DNA of 64,000 nucleotides from Chamaecyparis obtusa (lineage: Eukaryota > Streptophyta > Pinopsida > Cupressales > Cupressaceae): the NCBI GenBank assembly GCA_027943335.1, contig BSBK01003249.1:434001-498000 (forward strand), in the 5' to 3' direction. Below are positions 10,411 to 23,925 of the stretch, piece after piece. Both the position numbers and the translations under genes were made by a program. Positions within the stretch are counted from its first letter, which is position 1, and the number at the start of each line of letters is the position of its first letter. Under the pieces are notes generated by a model, which was given only the letters and a program-made list of their open reading frames with translations, did no database searches and had not been told where the DNA came from.

Positions 10411-12390
10411 TGCATTTGTATGCTAGAGTTGTTGGACAATACTGTATGATGTAGGCCTCATGTCTTTAGGATTTGAAGATTTAGATGCAGCCTTTTATTT
10501 AGAAGTAGATGAAAGATTGAAAGGCACCTTAGGGACATTGCATGAATCTGGTATTTGTCCTTGTAGATGTGCCTGAGCTTTTGATCAAGTAACTGCATTA
10601 GCTAATTGATTACCTCTATCATTTCTTACAATTGTGATGACATTGCAACACTCATATAGACATGGTTCAACCATATTGATAACAGCATTGTTTCTAGAGT
10701 AGGCATAATTGACTTTAGCACCCATATTAGGCTGAGAAGAAGAATCTTATTTACCATGTTTAGGAAATGGTTATGTGAATGTTGTATGATCATTATTTCT
10801 CTTATGATTGTCAATCATGATTTCTCCATTATCAATTTTGTCTTGTATGATGTGCTTCAAGTGAACGTGGTTATTAGTCTTATGACCTTTATTGTGATGG
10901 AATTCATAGAAATCATTCTCTCTCCACCATTTCGGTTTAGGTTCAGAATCAAAGAATTTTATCTCAGGCAAGTAGATGATTTTGTTTTCCAATAGAGTTT
11001 TCATGGCAAATTCCAAGGATTCTCCAAGAGGAGTGAATTTGTGGTTAGGATCTGTAGCCCAAGGTTTATAATCAGATGACTTTTTGTTGAGCTTTGTTGC
11101 TTTAGCTTTGGAAGCTTTGATGGCTTGGGTGCCAACAGTGAGATTGAAAGTAGTTGCCTTGGATGGGGCATGGATAGTATCAACAATGCCATCTGTGACA
11201 ACACCTTTATTCTTGTTCCAATTTTTGTTCTTGTCCTTAGAACTAGATCCAAATTCATACTTGTCCTTTTGAAGTGTGATGTCTCCTTTTTTCACAAGTA
11301 CTTTCTCAATTTTGATCGCATTCTCTACCATCTTGTCAAAGGATGTATGATTTTGCATTTGTAAAGGGTAGTTGATTTCTGGAACAAGATTGTTGATGCA
11401 TATTTTCAGCTTCTTAGTTTTTGGAATGGGTCTAGCATATAGAGAAAATTTCTTCCTCCATCTCTTGAGAAATTTCAAGAATGGTTCACCTAGATATTGT
11501 TTCAGATTGTAGATGTTGATCATGGTGACCAGATGTTGAATATTGTAGGAGTATTTTTGATAGAACAGTTTGATTAACTCTTCAAAAAAATTTATAGTTG
11601 GAGGCATTCTAGAGAACCAATGAATGGTTGCTCCTCCTAGAGATCGAGGGAAAAGACACATTAAGTAGGTTGGTTCATGCATGAACTCCATAGATTTAGT
11701 ACAAAATTATCTGACATGATCTTGAGGATCAGAGTTTCTATCATACTTATCATATTTAGGCATCTCCACTCTTTTAGGGAATGGTGGCATTTACAAGTCT
11801 TTATCAAATGGAAAAGGGCATAGGGCCTCCATGGAGAACTCCTTAGGTTCCTTTTCTTTCTCTAGTTTGTTAAGTTTGACTTGCATGGCATGCATCTTTT
11901 TCATCATAGCTATGATAGGAGTTTCTTCCTCATGTGTAATGATATTTTCAACATTGAAGTTTGGAGGAAGTTTAGCTCCTTGATGAGCTAACTCTAGAAA
12001 GTACGCCTCTCTATCTTCTTTCAAGAAATGCCTCATCATTTTCTTGAAGTCGTCATCATTTTGATATCGAGCAATTTTAGAAGGTGTAGGTTCTTGATCC
12101 ACACCATGTTGAGAATGGGGTCCTTGAGACCCGTGTTGTGTCCCTCCATGAGACATGTTAGGAGTTTTAGGACTCCCTGGGATAGATTGAGGAGGAGTTT
12201 GTTGATTACCTTTGTGAGTTGATGGAGGGGGTATGTAACCAGTTTTCAATTGAAAATTGCCAAGACCGTCATCTTCGTAAAGACTAGAATTGTAGAGTTG
12301 CTCAAGAGTTGGACCCTTGTGAATAGTCAAAGGTACGATGTTGAGTGCTTCTTTGGATTTCTTGTGTGAGGAAGCTCTAGTTTCCACCAT
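10411..12390 (-). pseudogene. RLG-1 gag
   Basis: Structural (capsid/nucleocapsid) polyprotein. I place the start at the ATG at 12390 (MVETRASSHKKS), the same start found in RLG-2 and RLG-3, rather than the six-codon extension upstream. Capsid-like sequence includes IHWFSRMP and FLKRWRKKFSLYARPIP. The CHHC-type zinc finger near 10880-10930 reads YEFHHNKGHKTNNH: two ligand cysteines kept in RLG-2 have become Tyr and His. In-frame stops at about 11791 and 11700 break the gene. Confidence 0.9.
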
Positions 12391-14674
12391 TAACCTTGGG
12401 TGAAGCAAGAAAGCAAGATGAAGACAACTGAAGAAAGATCTAATTCAAGAAGATTGAATGACGCAACCTTGTCAAGATTGAATTGATTGAAGATTTGATC
12501 AGACATAAATGAAGGATACTATGCCATAGTAGTGTGGGTAGACACCCAATAGATGGTGGGCATGAGCTCACAACACTTAGTCATTTAGTAAGAAGACTGA
12601 ATTTGAAGATAATTTTGACAAGTTTTTGACACAAGATGAAAAAGACTCAAATCGATAAATCAGAAGGCTAAATCAGACTCAAGAGATCACTTTAGGAAAA
12701 TAAATGAATTTTCTTCTAGTTTTTGCTCTGTTCCTGACACAGTGACTATTTTGACAAAATCTGGAAATAGGCTATAAAAACTAGATTTTTTGACAAATTT
12801 GACCAATCTCTGATAACTTTTTGAAAATTACCAAATGAGTTTCTCAAAGCTCATACGACTCTAGGTATGTTATCAAATGACAATTGCAAGACTCATATGA
12901 CAATTGCTGCCAGTGATAATGTTTCTTTTTATTTCTGGTGACAACACTTGTACAACACTATACTAGATACTATATGACAATGTAGGGGTTGTGAAATGAC
13001 TTTTGCTAAAAAACTTGTATGACAATCTAAGACTGTGGGATGACTTTTGACTCTAGAGAGGAATTTTGCTTCAGATTTTGTAATTTTTGGGTTTTCAGTT
13101 TCAAATTGTTGGCAAAGTTTTATGTCCAGTTTTGAAGATCTATGTAATAGTCCATTTCAAATAACTGAGTAGATATCAAGCATGCAAAATAATAAGCAAG
13201 GGAAGCAAGAAATCATCTGAAAACAATGAACAAGGGCAAAAGCAACCTTGCGCATGACAAGCAATAGTGACTTATTGTGCTAATCCCTAGAAATACTACT
13301 TGTGTATGTTCTCAAAAGTTTTTCAATAACGCACATATTCCTAGAAAATGAAAAATTTGGCCTCACTAGGGTTTGTAGTAATGGTCTGACTTTGCAACTT
13401 TTGTGATCTCAAGAGGGTGAACTCCAATCTAGGCACACCAGGGTTTTGACACAGTCAAAAAAATTAATCAATCAGGAGCTGCTAGGGAGATCTGACAGCC
13501 CAACAAGAGACCACACTTATGAAGATTTCCTCCATAAGGACACTTATATAGCGGCTTCTGCTACCACGGCAAAAATGGATATTATTGCTTGAGGTTTCAT
13601 CCATGTGGTCGACCCAATTAAGGGAATGTCCACTATGGTTAACCCTCTCTAAAGGTGACTCACAAAAGATACCACATGGGGACTGGTTCAAGATTCAAGG
13701 ATCTAAGTTTCTGATACTACCCAAAAAGGGAGTAGAGCATAGTCCTCTAGCCTTTTCACTTTTAACCAAAACAAAGCAGATAGATTAATCTAACATGCTA
13801 AGATCAAGATTATCTCACAAAGATCTATGATGTCAACCGCGTATGATCTATCAACCTCTCTGGAGAGAGAATGTATCAATCAAAAGTTGAAGACGCACAA
13901 ATCTAGTAGAACATGACACGCTCTTAGTAACCTCCCTACCTACAAGGGGATCCTTCGTCAAGAAGAGCTTCACATGTGTGAATAAGCAAAAGAAGCCCAC
14001 TCTCTCAAGATCATCCACAAATAGTGTTCATAGGGCCTATTTACTATGTGTAACAGATATGCAGAAAGAAAATATATGTTCATTTTATAGCCCAAAATGA
14101 AGTCTATGATATGAAAGCAAGAAAAGTCATACAAGCTTGACACGTGAGAGTTCATTTTATGCCCAAATTGAAGTGTTATCAGATTGTAGTAGAATACTTG
14201 AATTCCTCGCAATGCGCTTAGTAGATTTTACCTATTTTTGTAATTTAGCTGCACTTTTTCCAATCATATTCAGCAAATATCAGTCAAAAATAGAAGATTT
14301 CAATTGTTAGGGTTAGTTGTTACTCCAAATCTGAGAATCAAATCTAAAAACTGCCAAAAATTCTAAAATAACAATTGAATTATGGAGTCAAAACTCATAC
14401 GACAGTGGGTTACCTTCCAGACGACAGTCGGGAAACTCATATGACAGTGGGTGTCTTACAAAATGACAATCAAGCTCCCAAATGACAATGTATAGCTTCT
14501 AATACGAGCCTTGATAGAATCAACTATCATACGATAGTGGGGTCTTCTTGGTATGACTCTCTGAAAAAAGTCATACGAAAAATATACGAATAGAGAATGA
14601 AATCATAGAATGGACCAAACAATGATAGAAAAATAGATAGAAGTGAATTAAAAGAGATGGAAACCCATTTTAAG
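12391..14674 (-). other. RLG-1 5' leader (between PBS and gag)
   Basis: About 2.3 kb of non-coding leader, as long as the leader of RLG-2 (25204-27448). It contains degenerate short repeats built on 'ACGACAGTGGG' and 'ATGACAATTG' (12860-12910 and 14400-14540), and a 65-codon stop-free block at 13482-13690 that is conserved in all three copies. Confidence 0.75.
13482..13690 (-). other. Conserved leader block (RLG-1 copy)
   Basis: Stop-free frame containing CESPLERVN, HSGHSL and a terminal WAVRSP before TAG. The same frame and the same stop are kept in RLG-2 (26100-26294) and RLG-3 (63253-63450). No ATG opens it in this copy, so it may be an RNA element and not a protein. It overlaps a TATA-like CTATATAAGTG on the element strand. 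Confidence 0.45.
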
Positions 14675-14692
14675 GCCCCACGGTGGGTGCCA
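14675..14692 (-). other. RLG-1 primer-binding site
   Basis: On the minus strand it reads TGGCACCCACCGTGGGGC, a few bases inside the LTR. It corresponds to TAGCGCCCACCGTGGGG in RLG-2. The sequence type is usual for plant gypsy elements; the exact tRNA is not assigned here. Confidence 0.75.
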
Positions 14693-14832
14693 AAAATGTG
14701 TGTGTGAATTTTGTACCTAGTTGTAGACACAACACTTCAGTAAAACATTAGAGGTTAGCAGAAATCAAAAGCTTGCAAATAATTGAAACTAAGCTAACCA
14801 GGTGATTTACTGCCTTCTAGTAGGTGCAAGTA

Positions 14833-14837
14833 TGATG
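14833..14837. repeat. Target-site duplication, left copy (RLC-1)
   Basis: TGATG precedes RLC-1 and is repeated at 21774-21778. RLG-3 has one copy at the equivalent place (GAGTATGATGTTCTCA). Confidence 0.94.
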
Positions 14838-16038
14838 TGTTAGAAAGTAAAGACCACCAAGATAACTGAGAGGGGGGGTGAATCAGTTATCTGATAATTA
14901 AACCATTTATCAAATTCAATATCAACTTCAATGGCTTTAAACCATATAATCAATGTAGTAACCAACCATAGAAAGATAATCATACACAATGACATAATAA
15001 CACAAGATATGTTAACTAGGGAACCTCTTGATCAAAGAGTAAACCCCAGTGGGAATGATGCCCACAAAATGATGCACTAATATGAAAGTTCCTTGTGAGA
15101 GGATGGACCCTATTAGGAGTCTTATGAAATACATTCAATACATATGAATCTCTCTTAGGAGATTTTGAATCCCTGTTAAAAGATTCTAACCCTGTTAGGA
15201 GTTATGGAAGACAGAAGGACCCACTGCCCAAACAGCTTCAAGGCAAGATCTCTGAACTCACTGTCCAATAGATCTTAGGATCATTCAATAGAATAATATG
15301 AAATATTTTACCTCCTTCACACTATGCCAAAACCGCACTCTCTGCTACAAGATCACAAATCCAAATCTCTGTACTTCACAAGTCTTCCTTCACCACTGAA
15401 TTAGCTCTATTCTTCACCTCATGCATATATTCGCATCACAAATTTCATAATTTCATATCACAAATATTAAAATCCCATCTTACAACAAGGAAAACATTCC
15501 TTCCTTTATACCACACTCAAATAATTACAAATGAGTCGGCATCCAAATATAAAATAATAATTTCAACACGCTACATCAAAATTACATAAAAACTGTCAGC
15601 TTCTAGATACAATAGCTTTCCAATCATGTGACCTTAAAGTTTTCATTGTGAACCACATCACCACCAATGAGTCTCAAACTTCCCTTTAACTGTGTAGAAT
15701 CAAATTCCATCCTGATTAGGAGATATCCTCCGATTACCAAAAACCACTACTCAGGAACACTGCCAGAATACTGCTTCCACCAAAATGCTTATAACTTTCA
15801 TGAATAAATGAATTTATTTTTGCACTCTTAACCATAGGCTAATAACACACCAAAGAATATACCATCAACTGTGCATAACTCAATTTTCAATATAACATGT
15901 GTGCAAAACAAAACTGTGCTTGCTTCTCTGCTAATCTCTAGAATATCACTATGTTGACATCAATGACAATCATAGTCATGAATGCAACAACCACTACTAT
16001 AGAATGACTGCCAAAGGCTTCAGCATTCATTCCTAACA
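14838..16038 (-). repeat. RLC-1 3' LTR (1201 bp)
   Basis: From TGTTAGAAAGTAAAG to CATTCCTAACA. It matches 20578-21773. The G-tract in GAGAGGGGGGGTGAATCAG has 7 G here against 14 in the other LTR. Confidence 0.96.
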
Positions 16039-16052
16039 ATCTCCCCCATTGG
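16039..16052 (-). other. RLC-1 polypurine tract
   Basis: Reads CCAATGGGGGAGAT on the minus strand, directly before the 3' LTR. Confidence 0.87.
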
Positions 16053-16399
16053 CATTAATGGCAACATAGATTAAAAACATCCAATGTTCCAAAAATCCAA
16101 TCACTGCTGTTCAACTGCTCTACTGCTCTTCATCAATCAAATCTTGCTTCATTTTCCTATTCAATCTTCTCTCTCAATTTTTTTCATGATTATCTCCCCC
16201 ATTGACATCAATGATAGAAATTCCATCACTATATCAAACAATAGCTCAATTTCAAAAGACACTATTCAGAAAATACATTCACAAGAGTCCTCATGACTCA
16301 GCTCAGATACACATACTCCCCCATAGAGGAAGTACCAACATCCAATCTAGAAAATAGATAGGGCCATATTCCACTGGATGGACGCAACCAACTGCATCA
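16053..16399 (-). other. RLC-1 3' untranslated region
   Basis: About 350 bp between the pol stop and the polypurine tract. No conserved motif is visible. Confidence 0.6.
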
Positions 16400-19300
16400 T
16401 TATTCAAAAGTAGGTTGGGGCATAACCCCAAGCATACCTCTCAGATACTCAAATGTATCCTTAGGCAAAGGCTTTGTAAATATATCTGCTATCTGCTCCT
16501 TTGTGCTTATGTACTCCAGTCTGACTTCTTTCTTAGCAACTTTCTCTCTTACAACATGATAATTGATCTCTATATGCTTAGTTTTAGAATGTAATATAGG
16601 ATTCTTAGACATACTAACTATACTGGTGTTATCACAATGTATAACAACAGGCTCATCAAACTTAATTCCAATATCCTTCAACATTTGCTTCTTCCAAATT
16701 ATCTGGTTACAACTGTTTATTGCTGCTACATACTCTACTTCTGCTATACTCTATGAGATACAATTCTACTTTTTGCTCAACCAAGAAACTAATCTTCCTC
16801 CAAGAAAAAAGGCTCCACCACTGGTGCTTTTCTCATCATCAACATTGCCTCCCCAATCAACATCAGTATATGCACATAGGGTAAAATCATCAGAAGTTTC
16901 ATACCACAATCCATAGTCCATTGTGCCTCTAAGATATCTCAGTATCCTCTTCACTGCTGCATAATGTGACTCTCTAGGTTCAGCTTGAAATCTTGCTACC
17001 ATTCCAATTGAATGTTATATATCCGGTCTAGTGTGTGTCAAGTACTACAATCCACCAATCATGGATTTGTATTTCTTTTGCTCAATTTCTGGTGTCTCAT
17101 CTTTACTAGATAGTTTATGTCTTGTAACCATAGGTGTTCCAACTAGTTTACAATTCTTCATACCAAATCTTTTCAACAAATCATTCAAGTACTTTATCTG
17201 ACTTACAAAGATGCCATCTTTGTTTTGTGTTATCTGTAATCCCAAAAAGTATTTCATTTCTCCAATCATACTCATTTCAAATTTTGTCTTCATTTCATCA
17301 GCAAATTTGTCACTAGCTTCATCTTCTCCTCCAAAAATAATGTCATCAACAAAAATAACCAAAACTAACAAACCATTCTCAATTTCTTTTGTATACAAAT
17401 TACTATCAGTTGTTCCTTTTGTAAATCCCAACTTTAACAAATACTTATCCAATCTAGCGTACCAAGTTCTAGGTGCTCGCTTTAGTCCATACAATGCTTT
17501 CTTTAGTTTACATACCATGTCTCCTTCTTGAGTCAAAGGAAAACCTTCAGGCTGCTCAATGTAGACTTCTTCTAATTCACCATTCAGAAATGTTGACTTC
17601 ACATCCATCTGATACACTTTGAATTTCTTAAATCCTGCATAAGCCAAAAATATTCTTACTGCTTCAAGTCTTGCCATAGGGGAAAAGGTCTCTTCATAGT
17701 CAATTCCTTCTTGCTATGAGTATCCCTTACATACCAATCTTGCTTTGTTTCTAATTACTTCTCCTTGTTCATTCATCTTGTTCCCAAATACCCATTTAGT
17801 TCCAATCACATTTTTGTCTTTAGGTCTAGGGACCAATTCCCATGTCTTGTTCTTTTCAATCTGATCCAATTCTTCTTTCATAGCTTTAATCTAATGTTCA
17901 TCTTCACAAGCTTCATTAGTAGACTTAGGTTCAATTTGAGAAATCAAACATAAATGTACCTTCTTTCTAGTCATAACTCCTCTGTCCAAACTTCCAATCA
18001 CTTGTTCAATAGGATGATGTCTTGATATATACATGTTAGGTGTCATAGTCACTGATCTTTCTTCAACTGTAGATTCTTCTCTAGATTCTTCTCTATTTTC
18101 TTCAATATGACTTTCATTCAACAATTCACTATCAATCTCAAAAAATTGTTCAATAGCTTCAATATTAGGCTGAGGGTTAGTTCCTTCATCAGATTCATAA
18201 TAAAGCATTCTTTCCTAAATTTTAAACTTCTCATCAACTTTTACATTTTCACTTTCAACAATATTCTTATTTCTCTTATTGTAACATCTATATGCTTTCC
18301 TTTTCAAAGAATATCCAAGAAAAATTCCTTCATCACTTCTAGGATCAAACTTTCCTATATCATCATCTCTCTTAATATAACATTTGCTTCCAAAAATTCT
18401 AAAATACTTAACTAAGAGTGCATGTCCAAACCACAATTCATAAGGTGTCTTGTCTGTGTCTGCTCTGATTTGTACTCTATTCATTGTATATATTGTTGTA
18501 TTCACTGCTTCTCTCCAAAATGTCTTTTCCAAATCACCTTCAAACAACATAGCTCTAGCTACTTCAGTCACTGATTTATTCCTTCTTTCTACAATACCAT
18601 TTTGTTCAGGTGTTCTAGGGGTTGAAAACTATCTCTTAATACCATTTACTTCACAAAAAGTGTTAAACTCTTTAGATGTAAATTCTCCACCTCTATCAGA
18701 TCTCAAACATTTAATCCTCATTCCTGATTCATTCTCAACTTTATTCTTCATGACCTTGAACTTATCAAATGCTTCAGATTTTTCTTTCAAAAATGCAATC
18801 CACCTCATTCTTGTAAAATCATCAACAAGAATCATAAAATACCTTTCTCCATAGAATCCTCTAGTCCTAGTAGGACCACTCAAGTTTTTATGAACAATCT
18901 CCAACTTTTCTGTAGATGTGAACTTCTTGCTGGGAAATGAACTCCTTTTCTACTTAGCCATCACACATTCCTTGCAAATCATGTTAGTAGGCTTCATAAT
19001 CTTAGGTAAATCTCTTGCTGCAAGTGTAGAACTTACTTTCATAATATTATCAAAGTTTATATGATAGAACCTTCTATGCCATAACCAACTATCATCAATC
19101 TTAGTCATCAAACATGTCATCTTAGTAGGATTCAACTAAAATATATTACCTCTAGTTCTAGATCCAGTTCCAATCAGATTTCCATCTTTATCCTTAATCA
19201 CACAAGTTTTCTCAGTAAACCAAACTTGATATCATTTATCCACTAACTGTCCAACACTTAAAAGATTATGTTTCAATGCATCCACAAAGTAAAAATTATT

Positions 19301-20521
19301 AGTATTAGTCTTTCCATCAAGAGTAATAGATCCTATACCTTTAATCAAACAAGGTGCATTGTTACCAACTCTAACAACTCCTCCATCATAATTGTTAGAC
19401 TTTATGAACTTTCCTTTATCACCAGTCATATGATGTGAACAACCACTATCTATAATCCAATCAACTTTCTTTTTAACTTGGGAAACTAAGGCTTTCTCTT
19501 CCTTAACATTAGATTCAGAATTTTCTTCCTTAATTGCTACAAATCCTATGTCATCAAAGTTATCATTATCACTATCACTCAAATGTCTTTCAATTCCTAC
19601 TTCAATTTCTTTATCATTTGCATAATAACATTCTTTAGATCTTCTAGGCTTGAAATTGTTTCTATACTTCTTAACTCTCTTAGGACACTTAGATGCAAAA
19701 TGACCATATTCTTGACATGTCCAACATTTAAAGATTTTCTTACCATCTGGTTCTCTTTTCACAAGCAAGGCAATACCTTCTTCAATCTTCTTATCTTCAT
19801 CAAATTTGGATCTACTACTACTGGCATAATCTCCATTCACACTTGTACTTCTAGACAAAGTAGGTCTAATGCTAAGAGCACTAAATGTTGTCTCCACTCT
19901 AGGTAGTTATCCTGATAATCTCAAATTCATCTCTGTTGCTTCCAATCTTCCAAGAAGAGTCTCTCTTGAAAATTTTGGTGTACAAGGTATCACTTGTTCA
20001 ATCATTTGTGTAGTCTGCCTGAATACCAGTGTCAATGTTCTCAAAATCTTCCATATTACTTCATTCTCTATCTTTTCACCTCCACAAGACTTTATTCCTG
20101 CAACAATTTCTGACATCCTACCAATATAGCTTCTAACAGATTCATCTTCCATCATTCTTATGTCTTCAAATGCACAAATCCAATTATGTAACCTAGCTTT
20201 CTTTGCATGTTCATCACCTTCAAAAGTAGAATGTAAAGCTTTCCAAATATCATAAGATCTAGTTAAACCTTTTAACTAACTGTATTCATTCTCTGGAAGT
20301 GCTGATAAAAGTGCTTCTCTTGCAAGTATGTTACACATGAATAGATCTACCTCATCTTTAGAACTTGATTCAAGACTATCTTCTTCAATTATAGTTCTCT
20401 CATTTTTTGTAATCAACCAATAACCTGGTCCTAAACACAAGAGATGTGTCTTCATCTTTTCTTTCCAACTATCAAAATTTACTCCATCAAACTTAGGGCT
20501 TTCTTTCCTGAAATTCACCAT
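16400..20521 (-). pseudogene. RLC-1 gag-pol polyprotein, broken by nonsense codons
   Basis: Copia polyprotein starting at the ATG at 20521 (MVNFRKESPKFDG). The order is: gag capsid part; knuckle CWTCQEYGHFASKC near 19720; protease WIIDSGCSHHM near 19440; integrase zinc region with CKECVMAK; integrase core with VDDFTR, RSDRGGEF and EQNGIVERRN; RT with [11 protein letters not shown] and catalytic FVDD at 17342-17353; RNase H ending in ADIFTKPLPKDTFEYL. All blocks share one frame. Stops lie near 20278, 19908, 19233, 19138, 18952, 18630, 18216, 17892, 17706, 17046, 17016, 16765 and 16750. Most are TAG where Gln or Trp is expected, and the TAG near 17046 replaces Leu. The product would be non-functional. 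The final stop is TGA at 16400-16402. Confidence 0.95.
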
Positions 20522-20563
20522 AGATCTCCTTAAGTTGTTAAACTTTCCTTTCAAGGACCTGTC

Positions 20564-20575
20564 GCTCTGATACCA
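20564..20575 (-). other. RLC-1 primer-binding site (initiator Met tRNA)
   Basis: Minus strand TGGTATCAGAGC, two bases from the 5' LTR. This is the standard plant copia site. Confidence 0.93.
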
Positions 20576-20577
20576 AT

Positions 20578-21773
20578 TGTTAGAAAGTAAAGACCACCAA
20601 GATAACTAAGAGGGGGGGGGGGGGGTGAATCAGTTATCTAATAATTAAACCATTTATCAACTTCAATAGCTTTAAACCATATAATAAATGTAGTAACCAA
20701 CCATAGAAAGATAATCATACACAATGACACAATAACACAAGATATGTTAACTAGGGAACCTCTTGATCAAAGAGTAAACCCCGGTGGGAATGATGCCCAC
20801 AAAATGATGCACTAATATGAAAGTTCCTTGTGAGAGGATGGACCTTGTTAGGAGTCTTATGAAATACATTTAGTACATATGAATCTCTGTTAGGAGATTT
20901 TGAATCCCTGTTAAAATATTCTAACCCTGTTAGGAGTTATGGAAGACAGAAGGACCCACTGCCCAAACAGCTTCAAGGCAAGATCTCTGAACTCACTGTC
21001 CAACAGATCTTAGGATTATTTAATAGAATAATATGAAATATGTTACCTCCTTCACACTATGCCAAAATTGCACTCTCTGCTACAAGATCACAAATCCAGA
21101 TCTTTGTACTTCACAAGTCTTCCTTCACCACTGAATTAGCTCTATTCTTCACGTCATGCATATATTCGCATCACAACTTTCACAATTTCATATCATAACT
21201 ATTAAAATCCCATCTTACAACAAGGAAAACATTCCTTCCTTTATACCACACTCAAATAATTACAAATGAGTCGGCATCCAAACATAAAATAATAATTTCA
21301 ACACACTACATCAAAATTACATAAAAACTGTCAACTTCCAGATACAATAGCTTTCCAATCGTGTGACCTCAAAGTTTGCACTATGAACCACATCACCACC
21401 AATGAGTCTCAAACTTCCCTTTAACTACACAGAATTAGATTCCATCCTGATTAGGAGATATCCTCCGATTACCAAAAACCGCTACTCAGGAACACTGCCA
21501 GAATACTGCTTCCACCAAAATGCTTATAACTTTCATGAATAAATGAATTTCTTTTTGTGCTCTTAACCATAGGCTAATAACACACCAAAGAAAATACCAT
21601 CAATTGTGCATAACTCAATTTGCAATATAACATGTGCACAAAACAAAACTGTTCTTGCTTCTCTGCTAATCTCCAGAATATCACTATGTTGACATCAATG
21701 ACAATCATAGTCATGAATGCAACAACCACTACTACAAAATGACTGCCAAAGGCTTCAGCATTCATTCTTAACA
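20578..21773 (-). repeat. RLC-1 5' LTR (1196 bp)
   Basis: Matches 14838-16038. It carries an expanded run of 14 G at 20612-20625 and ends in TTCTTAACA before the TGATG duplication. Confidence 0.96.
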
Positions 21774-22137
21774 TGATGTTCTCATATTGGAATTAAGATC
21801 AGTGACAATGCAACACCTAAACAAAGGATTTGAATGCAAAATATGAAAGACTATATGAATGTAGATTAATCTATATTTTTGTATTTTATGTGCAATAAGA
21901 ATGAGAAACTTGATATGAATCTAAGTTATATGAATGAAATTGAGATTGAATGCAGATTTAATCTAAGAATGCTTTGAATGAATATGAAAATTATGATATG
22001 AAACTATGCAAAAACTATGATCAACTATGAAAGATCTCACAAATCACCTGTCGCAAGTGCTTAATCCTTCAATCGCCAATTCGCCAGAGTAATTGTGCAA
22101 ATTTGAGTGTTGATAATTATGAAGAGCTGAGCCTTGA

Positions 22138-22147
22138 TTTTATAGAA
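22138..22147 (-). promoter_or_regulatory. Probable TATA box in RLG-1 5' LTR
   Basis: On the element strand GATTTCTATAAAATC. The matching places in RLG-2 and RLG-3 keep TTTCTATAAA, and the site lies upstream of a conserved AGCTCTTC segment. The transcription start itself is not visible. Confidence 0.55.
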
Positions 22148-22907
22148 ATCTAGGGCTTTGAGGATGCAGGAGAAAAGCCATAAATCACTATTGATAAACT
22201 CAAGTTGATTTTTGAGTTAACAAGAAATCAGAGATAATTAACTTACAAAAATCATGCAAAAGCGGTTTTTAACTCAAAAATAGAGTTTAGATAAAATTTT
22301 AACTCATCATCAGATGTTGAGTTTCAATTTTAAAATTGATTGTTAATTTCTATTTGCCTACTTTTCTGATTGTGCATGATTTAATTTGAATTAATTAAAA
22401 AAATTAAGTGATTTATTCTCAACTTAACTGATTTTTTAATTAAAACAATTGATTTATGGGTTAATCAATTATTAAATCAAACTTTATTCTAAAACTATAT
22501 TATTAAAAATTAACAATTGACATTAATTAAATAAAAATTTAATCAATTAGTCATTAGATTTTTAGATTTATTGTCAAAATTAAATAATATAATTTAGGAA
22601 TAATTTAATTAAATTCAATTAAATAATTAAGTGGCAGTATTAAATCTAATTAATTAAATATTCAGAATATTCAATTAATCAAACTTTATGATAAATAGGA
22701 TTTATCGTCAAATAATCATTAAATTAAAGATAATTAGGATAAATAGGAATATTGCTAGGAATATTCCCCGATGCAGAATTTAGGATAAAATCAATTAGAA
22801 TTCGATAGTGTGCAGATGTGCCTTAGGTTAGGACTTTAATGTCAATTTCATTCGATTTGAAGATGTAGGAGGTTAATGAACCTATAGCCCATTTTTGGGG
22901 TATTAGA

Positions 22908-23925
<1,018 letters not shown>

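Larger units (their letters stand above)
14838..21773 (-). mobile_element. RLC-1: complete-length Ty1/copia LTR retrotransposon, coding-dead
   Basis: A 6.9 kb minus-strand copia element with LTRs of 1201 and 1196 bp, a perfect initiator-Met primer-binding site, a polypurine tract and a 5 bp duplication. The order gag, protease, integrase, RT, RNase H is that of copia. All domains lie in a single reading frame with no frameshift over about 1,370 codons, but with about a dozen nonsense codons. It was inserted in the 5' LTR of RLG-1. Confidence 0.96.
1..22907 (-). mobile_element. RLG-1: Ty3/gypsy Tat-type LTR retrotransposon, 3' part off window
   Basis: Minus-strand gypsy element read from right to left as 5' LTR, long leader, gag, protease, linker and reverse transcriptase. 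RNase H, integrase and the 3' LTR lie beyond the left edge. The order and the protein sequence match RLG-2 (plus strand) and RLG-3 (minus strand), so these are three copies of one family. Two later insertions split it: NA-1 at 2330-9521 in the protease region and RLC-1 at 14838-21773 in the 5' LTR. Both are flanked by 5 bp target-site duplications. The Tat-type assignment rests on the second RNase H seen in the two sister copies. The element is defective, since gag and the linker contain stops. Confidence 0.9.
14697..22907 (-). repeat. RLG-1 5' LTR, split by RLC-1
   Basis: About 1,270 bp once RLC-1 and one target copy are removed. The left end TGTGTGTGTG is the LTR 3' terminus and the right end (GGGGTATTAGA) the 5' terminus. 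It aligns with RLG-3 51331-52446 and with RLG-2 23926-25179 in inverse orientation. The terminal TG at the right end is changed to TC. Confidence 0.9.

Noticed and set aside
11001..11364. Overlapping frames on both strands within RLG-1 gag
   Set aside because: Alternative-frame shadows of the gag coding sequence, which is recognised by its match to RLG-2 and RLG-3.
20564..20577. Possible tRNA genes at TGGTATCAGAGC-like sites
   Set aside because: These are primer-binding sites complementary to the tRNA 3' end, adjacent to LTRs. No cloverleaf surrounds them.
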